From CAYRSS01 sp964426945 (GTDB taxonomy: Bacteria > Planctomycetota > Phycisphaerae > UBA1845), in assembly GCA_964426945.1 (NCBI GenBank), contig CAYRSS010000051.1:1-30396 (forward strand): 30,396 bases of DNA. Reading direction: 5' to 3'. The notes under the pieces are model-generated. The model ran no database searches. It saw only the letters and a list, made by a program, of their open reading frames with translations, and was not told the DNA's origin. Position 1 is the stretch's first letter. Each line of letters starts with the position of its first letter. A program made the translations under genes and the position numbers. Of this stretch, positions 15,693-23,074 are shown piece after piece.

Positions 15693-16781
15693 ATGCGCAG
15701 CAGTGTTGCCCCGGTCTGCGTGGCCCGGACTTGCACCGGCAGGCTGTTTCGACGCGTGCTATTGGTGGCACTGGCCCTCAGCGCGGCGCAGCATGCGGCC
15801 CCGGCGACCCTCCGTGCCGCGGATCCGCCCTCCCAAGCGAAGACCGAAGCGGAACTTCCGGCCGGCTTGCCGAAGATCGACGCCGGCGCCGCGAAGGGAT
15901 CGCGGGTGCGCACCTACGCCGACGGCGTGCGTATCAACTGGGACGCCCCCGCAGTCGAGGTAGACGCGGTGGTCGTCCTGCAGCAGGGGCAACTGGAGCT
16001 GCTAGCCTGCAGCCCGCAGACCCGCGAGCACGAGAGCATTCTGGTCATTCCCGCCCGGCCGCGTCACGTCTTCGAGGCGATGGGCCTGATCGGCCTGGAG
16101 CCGGGCACACCGCTGGCATATGACGAGACGGCCGACAGCTGGTCGCCGCCGCGCGGCCACGCCCTGACGCTCGAGGTGCGCTACGAAGAGGGCGGCAAGA
16201 CTCGTACGGCGCCCGTCGAGGAGTGGCTGTACGACATCGCGAAGGACCGCCCCGTCGAGGCGGTGGACTGGGTGTTCGCCGGTTCGATGGTCACGAAGGA
16301 GGGCCAGTTTCTGGCCGACCAGGAGGGCACGATCGTGTGCGTGGTTGACTTTCCCACCGCGCTGATCGCGATCGGCGCGCTGCACACTTCGGACGACTCA
16401 GCCCTGTGGCTGGCCGCCAACACGAAGCGCATTCCGCCGCAGGGGACGCGGTGCACACTGCTCATCCGCGCACGAGACGGCTCAGACCTGCCGCTCGCCG
16501 TGAGTCCGCAGGGCGCGCTGGTGTTCGGCGGCGAGGTAGTTTCGACGAGCGCAGCCGTTGCGATTCTGAAACGGCGCGAGACGGCGAAACACCGGCCCGC
16601 CATCGTGCTGCACGCGGAAAAGGGCGCCGAGCCGGCCCGTCTGGGACAGGCGGCAAAGGAGCTGGCCGCTGCCGGGGTGGATCCGGGGCGGATTCGCCTG
16701 GCGGCGACCGAACCGAAGCCGGCTCCCGAGGCCGCGCCTCGGCCGGACGGCGGGGAACCATCGAAACGCGGGCGGGATTGA
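15693..16781 (+). CDS. Exported YdjY-domain protein at the end of the ExbBD unit
   Basis: 362 aa. The ATG at 15693 is chosen because GAGGAG ends 8 bases before it; a GTG at 15684 lies within that SD. Residues 1-42 are a signal peptide (basic start, hydrophobic core, ending LRAAD). The central region (about 85-260) has features I associate with the YdjY-like domain: REHESILVIPARPRHVFEAM, then GTPLAYD, LTLEVRYEEGGKTRT, WVFAGSMV and DFPTALIAIG. The C-terminal part has ExbD-like features (LPLAVSPQGALVFGGE, AILKRRE, then a Rossmann-like end), so a periplasmic ExbD-type domain without its membrane helix may be fused here. The tail is Pro/Glu-rich. The role is unknown; the position suggests a periplasmic partner of the ExbB/ExbD motor. 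It ends only 19 bases from the convergent glycosyltransferase gene. Confidence 0.82.
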   Translation: MRSSVAPVCVARTCTGRLFRRVLLVALALSAAQHAAPATLRAADPPSQAKTEAELPAGLPKIDAGAAKGSRVRTYADGVRINWDAPAVEVDAVVVLQQGQLELLACSPQTREHESILVIPARPRHVFEAMGLIGLEPGTPLAYDETADSWSPPRGHALTLEVRYEEGGKTRTAPVEEWLYDIAKDRPVEAVDWVFAGSMVTKEGQFLADQEGTIVCVVDFPTALIAIGALHTSDDSALWLAANTKRIPPQGTRCTLLIRARDGSDLPLAVSPQGALVFGGEVVSTSAAVAILKRRETAKHRPAIVLHAEKGAEPARLGQAAKELAAAGVDPGRIRLAATEPKPAPEAAPRPDGGEPSKRGRD

Positions 16782-16800
16782 CCGGCGGCCAGCGGTCGCG

Positions 16801-17520
16801 CTACTTGTCGGACAGGCTGCAGCGGATGATCGTCCACAGCGCCGGAATGCCGTCGCGCCAGGTGATCTTCTTGCCCTCGGCGTAGTCTCGTCCGGCGTAG
16901 CTGATACCCACCTCGTAGACGCGCCATCGCTTGTTGTGCTTGTTGGGCTTGGCGATCTTCGCGGTGAATTCGGGCTCGAAGTCGAAGCGGTTGGCCTTCA
17001 GCACCATCCCCTCCAGCACTTCACGACGGAACACCTTGTAGCAGGTCTCCATATCCGTGAGGTTGAGGTTGGTGAACATGTTCGACAGCGTGGTGATGAC
17101 CTTGTTGCCCACCATGTGCCAGAACAGGTGCACACGGTGTGCGTCGCCGCCGACGAAGCGTGAGCCGTAGACAACGTCGGCCCGCCCGTCGAGGAGGGGC
17201 GCGAGCAGTTGCGGATAGTCGTTCGGGCTGTACTCCAGGTCGGCATCCTGGATGAGAATAATGTCGCCCGTCGCCATCGAGAACCCTTCGCGGAGCGCCG
17301 CCCCCTTGCCGCGATTGACCGGCTGTAGCTTCCAGTTGATTGTCGCGTCCGGGAAGATTGTCTTGAGCCGCGGGTACAGGTCGCGCGTGCCGTCGGTGGA
17401 GAAGTCGTCAACCAGAATCAACTCGCGCTCGACGGGAAGGTCGACCGCCAGCACGCGGCGCACGATTTCCTCGAGGGTCTTGATCTCGTTGAAGACGGGA
17501 ATGACGACGGATAGTTTCAT
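16801..17520 (-). CDS. Family 2 glycosyltransferase (polyprenyl-phosphate sugar transferase type)
   Basis: 239 aa. ATG at 17520 with GAGG 4 bases upstream; a GTG directly before it is the alternative. The GT-A fold motifs are complete: SVVIPVFNE (4-12), VDDFSTDGT (37-45), RGKGAALREGF (70-80), the metal-binding DAD (92-94) in LIQDADLEY, and VYGSRF (117-122). The arrangement matches Dpm1-like enzymes, which transfer a sugar from a nucleotide sugar to a polyprenyl phosphate on the cytoplasmic side. No C-terminal membrane helices are present, so it may be a peripheral enzyme. It is the last gene of a leftward cluster, 45 bases after kdsD, consistent with a role in cell-surface glycans. The exact sugar cannot be told from sequence. 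Confidence 0.92.
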   Translation of the reverse strand: MKLSVVIPVFNEIKTLEEIVRRVLAVDLPVERELILVDDFSTDGTRDLYPRLKTIFPDATINWKLQPVNRGKGAALREGFSMATGDIILIQDADLEYSPNDYPQLLAPLLDGRADVVYGSRFVGGDAHRVHLFWHMVGNKVITTLSNMFTNLNLTDMETCYKVFRREVLEGMVLKANRFDFEPEFTAKIAKPNKHNKRWRVYEVGISYAGRDYAEGKKITWRDGIPALWTIIRCSLSDK

Positions 17521-17565
17521 CACACCTCAGCAGGGTGGGGCGGCGATCGGGGCGACGTCCGCCGG

Positions 17566-18603
17566 CTACGGCATGTCGAACACGGAGTAGCCGCGCGACA
17601 GCAGGTCCTGGATGTCCACAAGGCCCACGACGCGATCCTCCGCGTCCACCACGGGCAGCTCGTCGATCGAGTGCTTCCGCATCAGCCGCAGGGCGTCTAC
17701 GGCGCGCTCGTTGAGGCCGATCCGCTTGGGGTTGCGGGTCATCACCTCGCTGACCGGCTTATCGACCAGGGCACTGACCTTCTCAATGAGGCGGAAGATG
17801 TCCCCGTGGGTCACGATGCCTGCGAGGCGGCCCTGTTCATCGACAATCATGGCGGCGCCGGCGCGATGCGGGGCCGTGCGGATCGCCTCGAAGCAGCGTC
17901 GCAGGGTGACCGACTCGGGAACAATCGGACAGTCCGAGCCCGTCCGCATCAGTTCCCGGACCTTGATCAGGAATCGGCCCAGCGCCCCGCCGGGGTGATA
18001 GGCCGCGTACTCGTCGGCGCAGACGTTCTTCGCCTCCATCGCGGTGAGGGCCAGGGCATCGCCGATGGCCAGCATCGCCGCGGTCGAGGAGCTTGGCGCC
18101 AGCCCGAGCGGGCAGGCCTCCTCGGTGCGGCCGATGTCGAGCACGAAGTCCGCATGCCTGGCGGCTTTGGATTCGAGGTTCGCGGTAATCAGGATGACGC
18201 GGCAGCCGATCTCGCGCAAGCGCGGAAGCAGTTCAACGAGTTCCGAGCTGCCACTCTTGCTCAGGGCGAGGACGATGTCCTCCGGACGGACCATCCCGAG
18301 GTCGCCGTGCAGCGCCTCGACGGGGTGCAGGCTGTAGGAGGGCGTACCCGTGCTCGCGAGCGTCGCGGCGATTTTGTTGCCTACCAGGCCCGCCTTGCCC
18401 ACGCCGGTGACGCAGACGCGCCCAGCGGTGCTCAGGATGAGGTTGATCGCCCCGACGAACGCCTCGCCCAGCAGCGTCGCCGCCTCGGAAATAGCCGCCG
18501 CCTCGGTGTTCAGGACCGCCTTCCCGCGGACGAGAAGGGCTTCCGCGCTGACCGCCGGCGGGGTCGAGTCGGCCGCGGACTGTGGGCTGGTGATCGTGTC
18601 CAT
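17566..18603 (-). CDS. kdsD: D-arabinose-5-phosphate isomerase (KdsD/GutQ type)
   Basis: 345 aa. An SIS sugar-isomerase domain (about 55-190) carries VTGVGKAG (65-72), a phosphosugar-binding LSKSGSSE (114-121) and AYHPGGALGR (201-210) with the conserved histidine. Two CBS domains follow (about 219-275 and 284-340). This is the full KdsD architecture. The enzyme converts ribulose 5-phosphate to arabinose 5-phosphate, the first step of Kdo synthesis for lipopolysaccharide. Its presence suggests that this organism makes Kdo and therefore an LPS-type outer leaflet. Compared with E. coli KdsD (about 328 aa) it has a roughly 20-residue Ser/Pro/Ala-rich N-terminal extension. It sits 68 bases after the cyclo-ligase and upstream of a glycosyltransferase on the same strand. 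Confidence 0.93.
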   Translation of the reverse strand: MDTITSPQSAADSTPPAVSAEALLVRGKAVLNTEAAAISEAATLLGEAFVGAINLILSTAGRVCVTGVGKAGLVGNKIAATLASTGTPSYSLHPVEALHGDLGMVRPEDIVLALSKSGSSELVELLPRLREIGCRVILITANLESKAARHADFVLDIGRTEEACPLGLAPSSSTAAMLAIGDALALTAMEAKNVCADEYAAYHPGGALGRFLIKVRELMRTGSDCPIVPESVTLRRCFEAIRTAPHRAGAAMIVDEQGRLAGIVTHGDIFRLIEKVSALVDKPVSEVMTRNPKRIGLNERAVDALRLMRKHSIDELPVVDAEDRVVGLVDIQDLLSRGYSVFDMP

Positions 18604-18671
18604 AGGTCAGGGGATTATGGCGGAGGCGACGCCGATTCTCAACCGGGGCAGCCGGGTCGCTCCGGCGGGGC

Positions 18672-19247
18672 TCAGCCGTGGCGGAAGCGACGGACTTTGG
18701 CGTCGGTGACCAGCATGTCCATGTTCCGGTCGAGGGGGCCGGTCGGGAGGGTCGCAATCACCTGCTCCTCAAAGGCCATGGCACAGGCCGTGCCCTCAAA
18801 CTCCGGATGGGCGAGGAAGCGGTCATAGAACCCTCGCCCCCGTCCCAGTCGGTTGCCGAATTCGTCGAAGCCGAGCCCCGGGACGATGACGAGGTCGATG
18901 ATCGGGATGGGAATAGGCACGCCGGAGACCGGCTCGCGCACACCGAGCTGCGAGACCATGAGATCGTCAGTCAGCGAGCGGATTTCGATAGGAATCATGC
19001 GGCGCTGCTCCCAGCTGACCTTGGGGGCGAGCACACGCTTGCGATCCTGCCAGGCGCGAAGAACCAGCGGGGCGGTGTCCACCTCGGTGGTCAGCGAGAG
19101 GAACACCATGATGACCTCGGCCTTGCGATACTCGGGTTGCTCGAACAGCCGCTGGCAGGCGCGCTGAGACTTGCTCCCCAGTTCCTCCTGGGGAATGGCG
19201 CCCAGAACCTGACGAAGCCGCTGGCGTAGTTCCTTCTTGAGCGTCAA
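18672..19247 (-). CDS. 5-formyltetrahydrofolate cyclo-ligase
   Basis: 191 aa. The frame is open far upstream, but the upstream part is antisense-like noise inside rarA. The start must be the TTG at 19247, which overlaps the rarA stop (TTGA) and begins TLKKELRQRLR, a typical start of this family. Signature: VPGLGFDEFGNRLGRGRGFYDRFL (122-145), including the GxGxGFYD phosphate/ATP loop; TLPTGPLDRNMDMLVTD near the C-terminus is also typical. The enzyme uses ATP to convert 5-formyl-THF to 5,10-methenyl-THF in the cytoplasm. The length is normal. AGGA lies directly before the TTG, so translation probably depends on coupling to rarA. Confidence 0.93.
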   Translation of the reverse strand: MTLKKELRQRLRQVLGAIPQEELGSKSQRACQRLFEQPEYRKAEVIMVFLSLTTEVDTAPLVLRAWQDRKRVLAPKVSWEQRRMIPIEIRSLTDDLMVSQLGVREPVSGVPIPIPIIDLVIVPGLGFDEFGNRLGRGRGFYDRFLAHPEFEGTACAMAFEEQVIATLPTGPLDRNMDMLVTDAKVRRFRHG

Positions 19248-20602
19248 TCCTGGGATCCGACGTCCGCCTGGTCCGTGCTGCGGGCTTTGCGGACGACTGC
19301 CCGGGCGGCGGCGAGCCGCGCGGCGATGTCGGCCTCGGCCCCTCGATCGGTGGGGACGTAGTACGTCCGCTCCACGCCGAGATACTCCTGCGACACTATA
19401 CCCGCCTGGGCTTCGTGTGGATACTGGTACCCTTGCCCCGAACCGAGCCGCGCCGCACCTGCATAGCCTGTGGCCCGCAGATGACGCGGGACGGGGAGGG
19501 TCCGCCCCCCGCGGACATCCTCGACCGCTGTCCACACCGCCGTCGCCGACGCGTTCGACTTTGGTGCACAGGCCAGATAGATCGCCGCCTGGGCGAGCGG
19601 CAACTGGCACTCGGGCAGCCCGATGAAGTTCGTTGCGTCGGCCGCTGCCTGGGCTACCAGAAGGGCCTGTGGGTCAGCGTTTCCGATATCTTCGGCGGCA
19701 GCGATTACCAGCCGCCTTGCGATGAATCGGGGATCGTCGCCGGCCTCCAGCAGGTAGGCCAGCCAGTACACCGCCGCGTCGGGATCGCTGCCGCGGATCG
19801 ATTTGATCATGGCGCTGATCGCGTCGTAGTGCTGGTCGCCGGCGGCGTCGAAGACCAGGGCCTTGCGCTGGATGGACTCCGCCGCCGTGGCCCGGTCCAC
19901 GACGACCTGATCGGTCGGCACGGGCGACTGTGACAGCACGGCGATCTCCAGCGCGGTCAACGCGCGGCGGGCGTCGCCGTCACACATGGTCGCCAGCAGG
20001 TCGGAAGCATCCTCCTCCAGCCGCACGTTCCAGCGGCCCAGACCGCGCTCGCGGTCCTCCGCCGCGCGACGCAGCAGCGCCCGGATGTGCCGTGGCTCGA
20101 GCGGCTCGAAGCGGAAGATCTGGCTGCGAGAGACGAGCGGGGCGTTGATGGCGAAGAACGGATTTTCGGTGGTGGCGCCGATGAGGATCACCACACCACT
20201 CTCCACGTCGCCCAGCAGGACGTCCTGTTGCGAACGACTGAACCGATGCAGCTCATCAACGAAGAGGATGGTCCGACGTTCGTCAGCCTCCAGCCGGTGC
20301 CGGGCGTCGGCCAGCAATTCGCGGATTTCCTTGACGCCGACGGCGGCGGCGTTGACCTCCTCGAAGTGCGCCCGGGTCATCGCGGCGATGATGTGGGCCA
20401 GCGTGGTCTTGCCCGTGCCCGGCGGGCCGTAGAACACCGCGCTGCCCAGCCGGTCGGCGGCGAGCATCCGTCTCAGGAGGCGACCCTCTCCTACCAGGGT
20501 GCCCTGGCCGACGAAATCGTCGAGAGACCGCGGCCGCATCCGCACGGCGAGTGGTTCGGCGAGGCGGCGACGGCGGTCGTGTTCTTCGCGAAAGAGTTCC
20601 AA
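19244..20602 (-). CDS. rarA: Replication-associated recombination ATPase RarA/MgsA
   Basis: 452 aa. I place the start at the TTG at 20602 rather than the frame limit at 20656: GGAG lies 7 bases before it, a TATAAT box lies inside the longer version, and MELFREEHDRR..LAVRMRPRSLDDFVGQ is the usual family beginning. Walker A GPPGTGKT (59-66), Walker B ILFVDELHRF (112-121) followed by SRSQQD, and sensor 1 IGATTENP (141-148) define a clamp-loader-like AAA+ ATPase. The C-terminal MgsA/RarA region (IKSIRGSDPDAAVYWLAYLLEAGDDPRFIARRL, quoted in part: RGSDPDAAVYWLA) is intact. The protein acts at stalled replication forks. It is the first gene of a leftward cluster and divergent from glmS. Confidence 0.94.
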   Translation of the reverse strand: MELFREEHDRRRRLAEPLAVRMRPRSLDDFVGQGTLVGEGRLLRRMLAADRLGSAVFYGPPGTGKTTLAHIIAAMTRAHFEEVNAAAVGVKEIRELLADARHRLEADERRTILFVDELHRFSRSQQDVLLGDVESGVVILIGATTENPFFAINAPLVSRSQIFRFEPLEPRHIRALLRRAAEDRERGLGRWNVRLEEDASDLLATMCDGDARRALTALEIAVLSQSPVPTDQVVVDRATAAESIQRKALVFDAAGDQHYDAISAMIKSIRGSDPDAAVYWLAYLLEAGDDPRFIARRLVIAAAEDIGNADPQALLVAQAAADATNFIGLPECQLPLAQAAIYLACAPKSNASATAVWTAVEDVRGGRTLPVPRHLRATGYAGAARLGSGQGYQYPHEAQAGIVSQEYLGVERTYYVPTDRGAEADIAARLAAARAVVRKARSTDQADVGSQD

Positions 20603-20619
20603 CGGGGTGCTCCGGTTGG

Positions 20620-20626
20620 TATTATA
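20620..20626. promoter_or_regulatory. Bidirectional -10 element between rarA and glmS
   Basis: The sequence TATTATA reads TATTAT on the plus strand (20620-20625) and TATAAT on the minus strand (20626-20621). Plus strand: TTCCAA (20597-20602) lies 17 bases upstream, a weak -35. Minus strand: no good -35 is visible. The minus promoter would give rarA a leader of about 12 bases; the plus promoter would give glmS a leader of about 245 bases. Confidence 0.42.
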
Positions 20627-20713
20627 GGACAGGAGGGGCACGACGCAGCGCGACAAATCTCCCCGCGGGGCTGCTGTGCACGAACCCAGTTACCGGACGG
20701 ACGTAGGAACGCC

Positions 20714-20801
20714 TGATTCACCCCCCGAGCGCAGCCGATCAATGGGCTGTCTGCCGCCGGTGGGGTGAATCACCCGGGTGAGAGCCCCGGCGGGGCGGCA
20801 G
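20714..20801 (+). promoter_or_regulatory. Structured glmS leader with two mutually exclusive stems
   Basis: Stem A is a perfect 11-bp pair, TGATTCACCCC (20714-20724) with GGGGTGAATCA (20762-20772). Stem B pairs CTGCCGCC (20751-20758) with GGCGGCAG (20794-20801), or in another register CCGCCGG (20754-20760) with CCGGCGG (20787-20793). Stem B overlaps the loop of A and crosses it, so A and B cannot form as simple nested helices. A 12-base palindrome (TCACCCGGGTGA, 20770-20781) overlaps both. I see no glmS ribozyme core. This looks like a cis-regulatory leader, but GC-rich DNA forms stems easily. Confidence 0.45.
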
Positions 20802-20876
20802 TCCGGAAACGATCCATCGACTGCGGTGCGCGGCCGGCGCAGGGCGCGCGGACGGTCATCAGAAAGGGAAAGCGCT

Positions 20877-22700
20877 ATGTGCGGAATCGTGGGCTACGTC
20901 GGTCATCGTGCCGCGCTGCCGATCCTTATCGAGGGGCTGCATCGCCTTGAGTACCGCGGGTATGACTCGGCCGGCGTCGCCCTGCACGCGAAGGACGGGC
21001 TGAAGCTCACCAAGTCCGCCGGGCGCATCTCCGTGCTGGAGCAGCTCCTGGACATGACCGCCCCGGAGTCGGTCGGCATCGCCCACACACGCTGGGCCAC
21101 GCATGGCGCGCCGACCGACGCAAACGCCCACCCCCACACCGATGCGACCGGCCGGATCGCCGTCGTGCACAATGGCATCATCGAGAACTATCGAGCCCTG
21201 CGCACCTTCCTCGAGCAGCAGGGGGTCAAGTTCAAGTCTCAGACCGACACGGAAGTCCTGGCGCAGCTCATCGGGATGTTCTATGCCGGCAACATCGAGC
21301 AGGCCGTGCGCAAGGCGCTGCACGAGGTGGCGGGCACCTACGGGATCGCGGTTGTGTGCGCTGACGAGCCGGACCTGATCATCGCCGCCCGCAAGGGCAG
21401 TCCGCTGCTGATCGGCATGGGGCAGGGAGAGCACGTGCTGGCCTCTGACGCCTCAGCGATTCTGGCGCACACCAGCCAGGTCGTGTACATGGGCGACGGC
21501 GAGATCGCGCGGATCGCGAGGGACGGCGTGCGCCTGACGACGCTCGAGGCGATTCCGGTCAACAAGGAAGTCCACGAGGTGGAGTGGTCTCTCGACCAGA
21601 TCGAACTGGCGGGCTACGAGCACTTCATGCTCAAGGAAATCATGGAGCAGCCGCAGTCGATGGAGAACTGCCTCCGCGGCCGAATCGATACGGCCAATGC
21701 GGCCGTCCGCCTCGGCGGCCTGGTGGACTGCACGCGTGAGCTCACCCGGGCGAAGCGGTTCATCATCACCGGTTGCGGCACCGCCTGGCACTCAGCCCTG
21801 GTGGGCGAGTACCTCTTCGAAGATCTCGTTCGCACGCCCACCGAGGTGGAGTACGCCAGCGAGTTTCGCTATCGCAACCCGGTGATCGACGACGGCACCG
21901 TGGTCATCGCCGTCTCGCAGAGCGGTGAAACCGCCGACACCCTGGCCGCCGTGCGCGAGGGCAAGGAGCGCGGCTCGCTGGTGCTGGGCGTTGTGAACGT
22001 CGTGGGCTCGACCGTGGCTCGCGAGACCGATGCGGGCGTCTATCTCCACGTGGGTCCCGAGATCGGTGTGGCCAGCACCAAGGCCTTTACCGGTCAGGTG
22101 GCCACGCTCGCGCTGATGGCCTGCTACCTCGGCCGGCGCAAGCACATGTCGCCATCGCACGCGCAGCAGTTCCTCTCGGCCCTGTCGCGCATTCCCGAGC
22201 AGATGCTTCAGACCCTTGCCGCCGCGGACCAGGCCAAGGCGGTCGCCGAGCAGTACTGCGATCGCGAAAACTGGCTCTACCTGGGTCGCGGCTACAACTA
22301 TCCGGTCGCGCTCGAGGGCGCGCTGAAACTCAAGGAAATCAGCTACATCCACGCGGAGGGTCTCCCCGCCGCGGAGATGAAGCACGGGCCGATCGCGCTG
22401 ATCACCGAAGGCATGCCGGTCGTGTTCATCGCGACGGCCGGCTCACAGTACGACAAGATCATCAGCAACATCTGCGAGGTGAAGAGCCGCGGCGGGGCGG
22501 TCATCGCCATCGCTACGGAGGGCGACCGCGAGATCGCCAGCCAGGTGGATCACGTGCTTTACGTGCCCGACACGATCGAGCCGCTCCAGCCGCTGCTGGC
22601 GTCGATACCGCTTCAGCTTATCGCCTACCACGCCGCCGTACTGCGCGGCTGCAACGTAGACAAGCCCCGTAATCTGGCCAAGAGCGTGACGGTCGAGTGA
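20877..22700 (+). CDS. glmS: Glutamine-fructose-6-phosphate aminotransferase (isomerizing)
   Basis: 607 aa, close to the E. coli enzyme (609). The open frame extends upstream to 20778, but the ATG at 20877 is required: MCGIVGYVG puts the catalytic cysteine at position 2, exposed after Met removal. An SD (AAAGGGA) lies upstream. The glutaminase domain (about 1-240) has YRGYDSAG, HTRWATHG and NGIIENY. Two SIS domains follow (about 290-420 and 460-590) with ITGCGTAWH, SQSGETADTLAA and ASTKAFTGQ, ending PRNLAKSVTVE. The enzyme makes glucosamine 6-phosphate from fructose 6-phosphate and glutamine, the first step to UDP-GlcNAc. A strong terminator follows at 22740. Regulation may act through the structured leader. 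Confidence 0.97.
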   Translation: MCGIVGYVGHRAALPILIEGLHRLEYRGYDSAGVALHAKDGLKLTKSAGRISVLEQLLDMTAPESVGIAHTRWATHGAPTDANAHPHTDATGRIAVVHNGIIENYRALRTFLEQQGVKFKSQTDTEVLAQLIGMFYAGNIEQAVRKALHEVAGTYGIAVVCADEPDLIIAARKGSPLLIGMGQGEHVLASDASAILAHTSQVVYMGDGEIARIARDGVRLTTLEAIPVNKEVHEVEWSLDQIELAGYEHFMLKEIMEQPQSMENCLRGRIDTANAAVRLGGLVDCTRELTRAKRFIITGCGTAWHSALVGEYLFEDLVRTPTEVEYASEFRYRNPVIDDGTVVIAVSQSGETADTLAAVREGKERGSLVLGVVNVVGSTVARETDAGVYLHVGPEIGVASTKAFTGQVATLALMACYLGRRKHMSPSHAQQFLSALSRIPEQMLQTLAAADQAKAVAEQYCDRENWLYLGRGYNYPVALEGALKLKEISYIHAEGLPAAEMKHGPIALITEGMPVVFIATAGSQYDKIISNICEVKSRGGAVIAIATEGDREIASQVDHVLYVPDTIEPLQPLLASIPLQLIAYHAAVLRGCNVDKPRNLAKSVTVE

Positions 22701-22739
22701 CGGCATTCGACGGGCTCTCGGCCGACTGAGAACAATTAC

Positions 22740-22774
22740 CGCCGCGCGGGTGTCCCCCGCGCGGCGTGTTTTTT
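22740..22774 (+). terminator. Intrinsic terminator of glmS
   Basis: A perfect 11-bp stem (CGCCGCGCGGG, 22740-22750 / CCCGCGCGGCG, 22756-22766) with a 5-base loop is followed, after GTG-like bases, by six T residues (22769-22774). It lies 40 bases after the glmS stop. Confidence 0.9.
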
Positions 22775-23074
22775 CCTGATCGCCTGCCATCTGTCCGCCG
22801 CTCGGCGGTCGATCCGGTTCAGCCGGGGCGGCCGCGGGCCGGGCTCTCGATTCCCGCGATTCTCCAGCGTCGGCCATGGGGCGCTCGATCTATACGGACC
22901 TGTCTCTGTCCGTTTCCGGACGCGAGGCGTCGCCCGATCGCACCCCTGCCGTCTTCCTATGGGACGCCCACCACGTCCCGCCCTGTCAGTTGATTCCAAC
23001 GCACACGATGGCGAAAGATGGGCATACGGTGCAGCGGTCTTTCAATGATCTACCATCTGGGGAGGGAGTGCCTT
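22775..23074. other. Intergenic region upstream of the PEP-CTERM gene
   Basis: 300 bases between the glmS terminator and the next gene. Several short open frames cross it, but none has both a start signal and coding-like composition. I find no promoter with two good boxes. The segment just before the gene is less GC-rich (TCTTTCAATGATCTACCATC), as expected for a promoter zone, and a clear SD (GGAGGGAG, 23061-23068) precedes the ATG at 23075. Confidence 0.4.

Noticed and set aside
20714..20876. glmS ribozyme
   Set aside because: The conserved core sequences and a cleavage site near a start like that of the Firmicute ribozyme are not recognisable; only alternative stems are seen.
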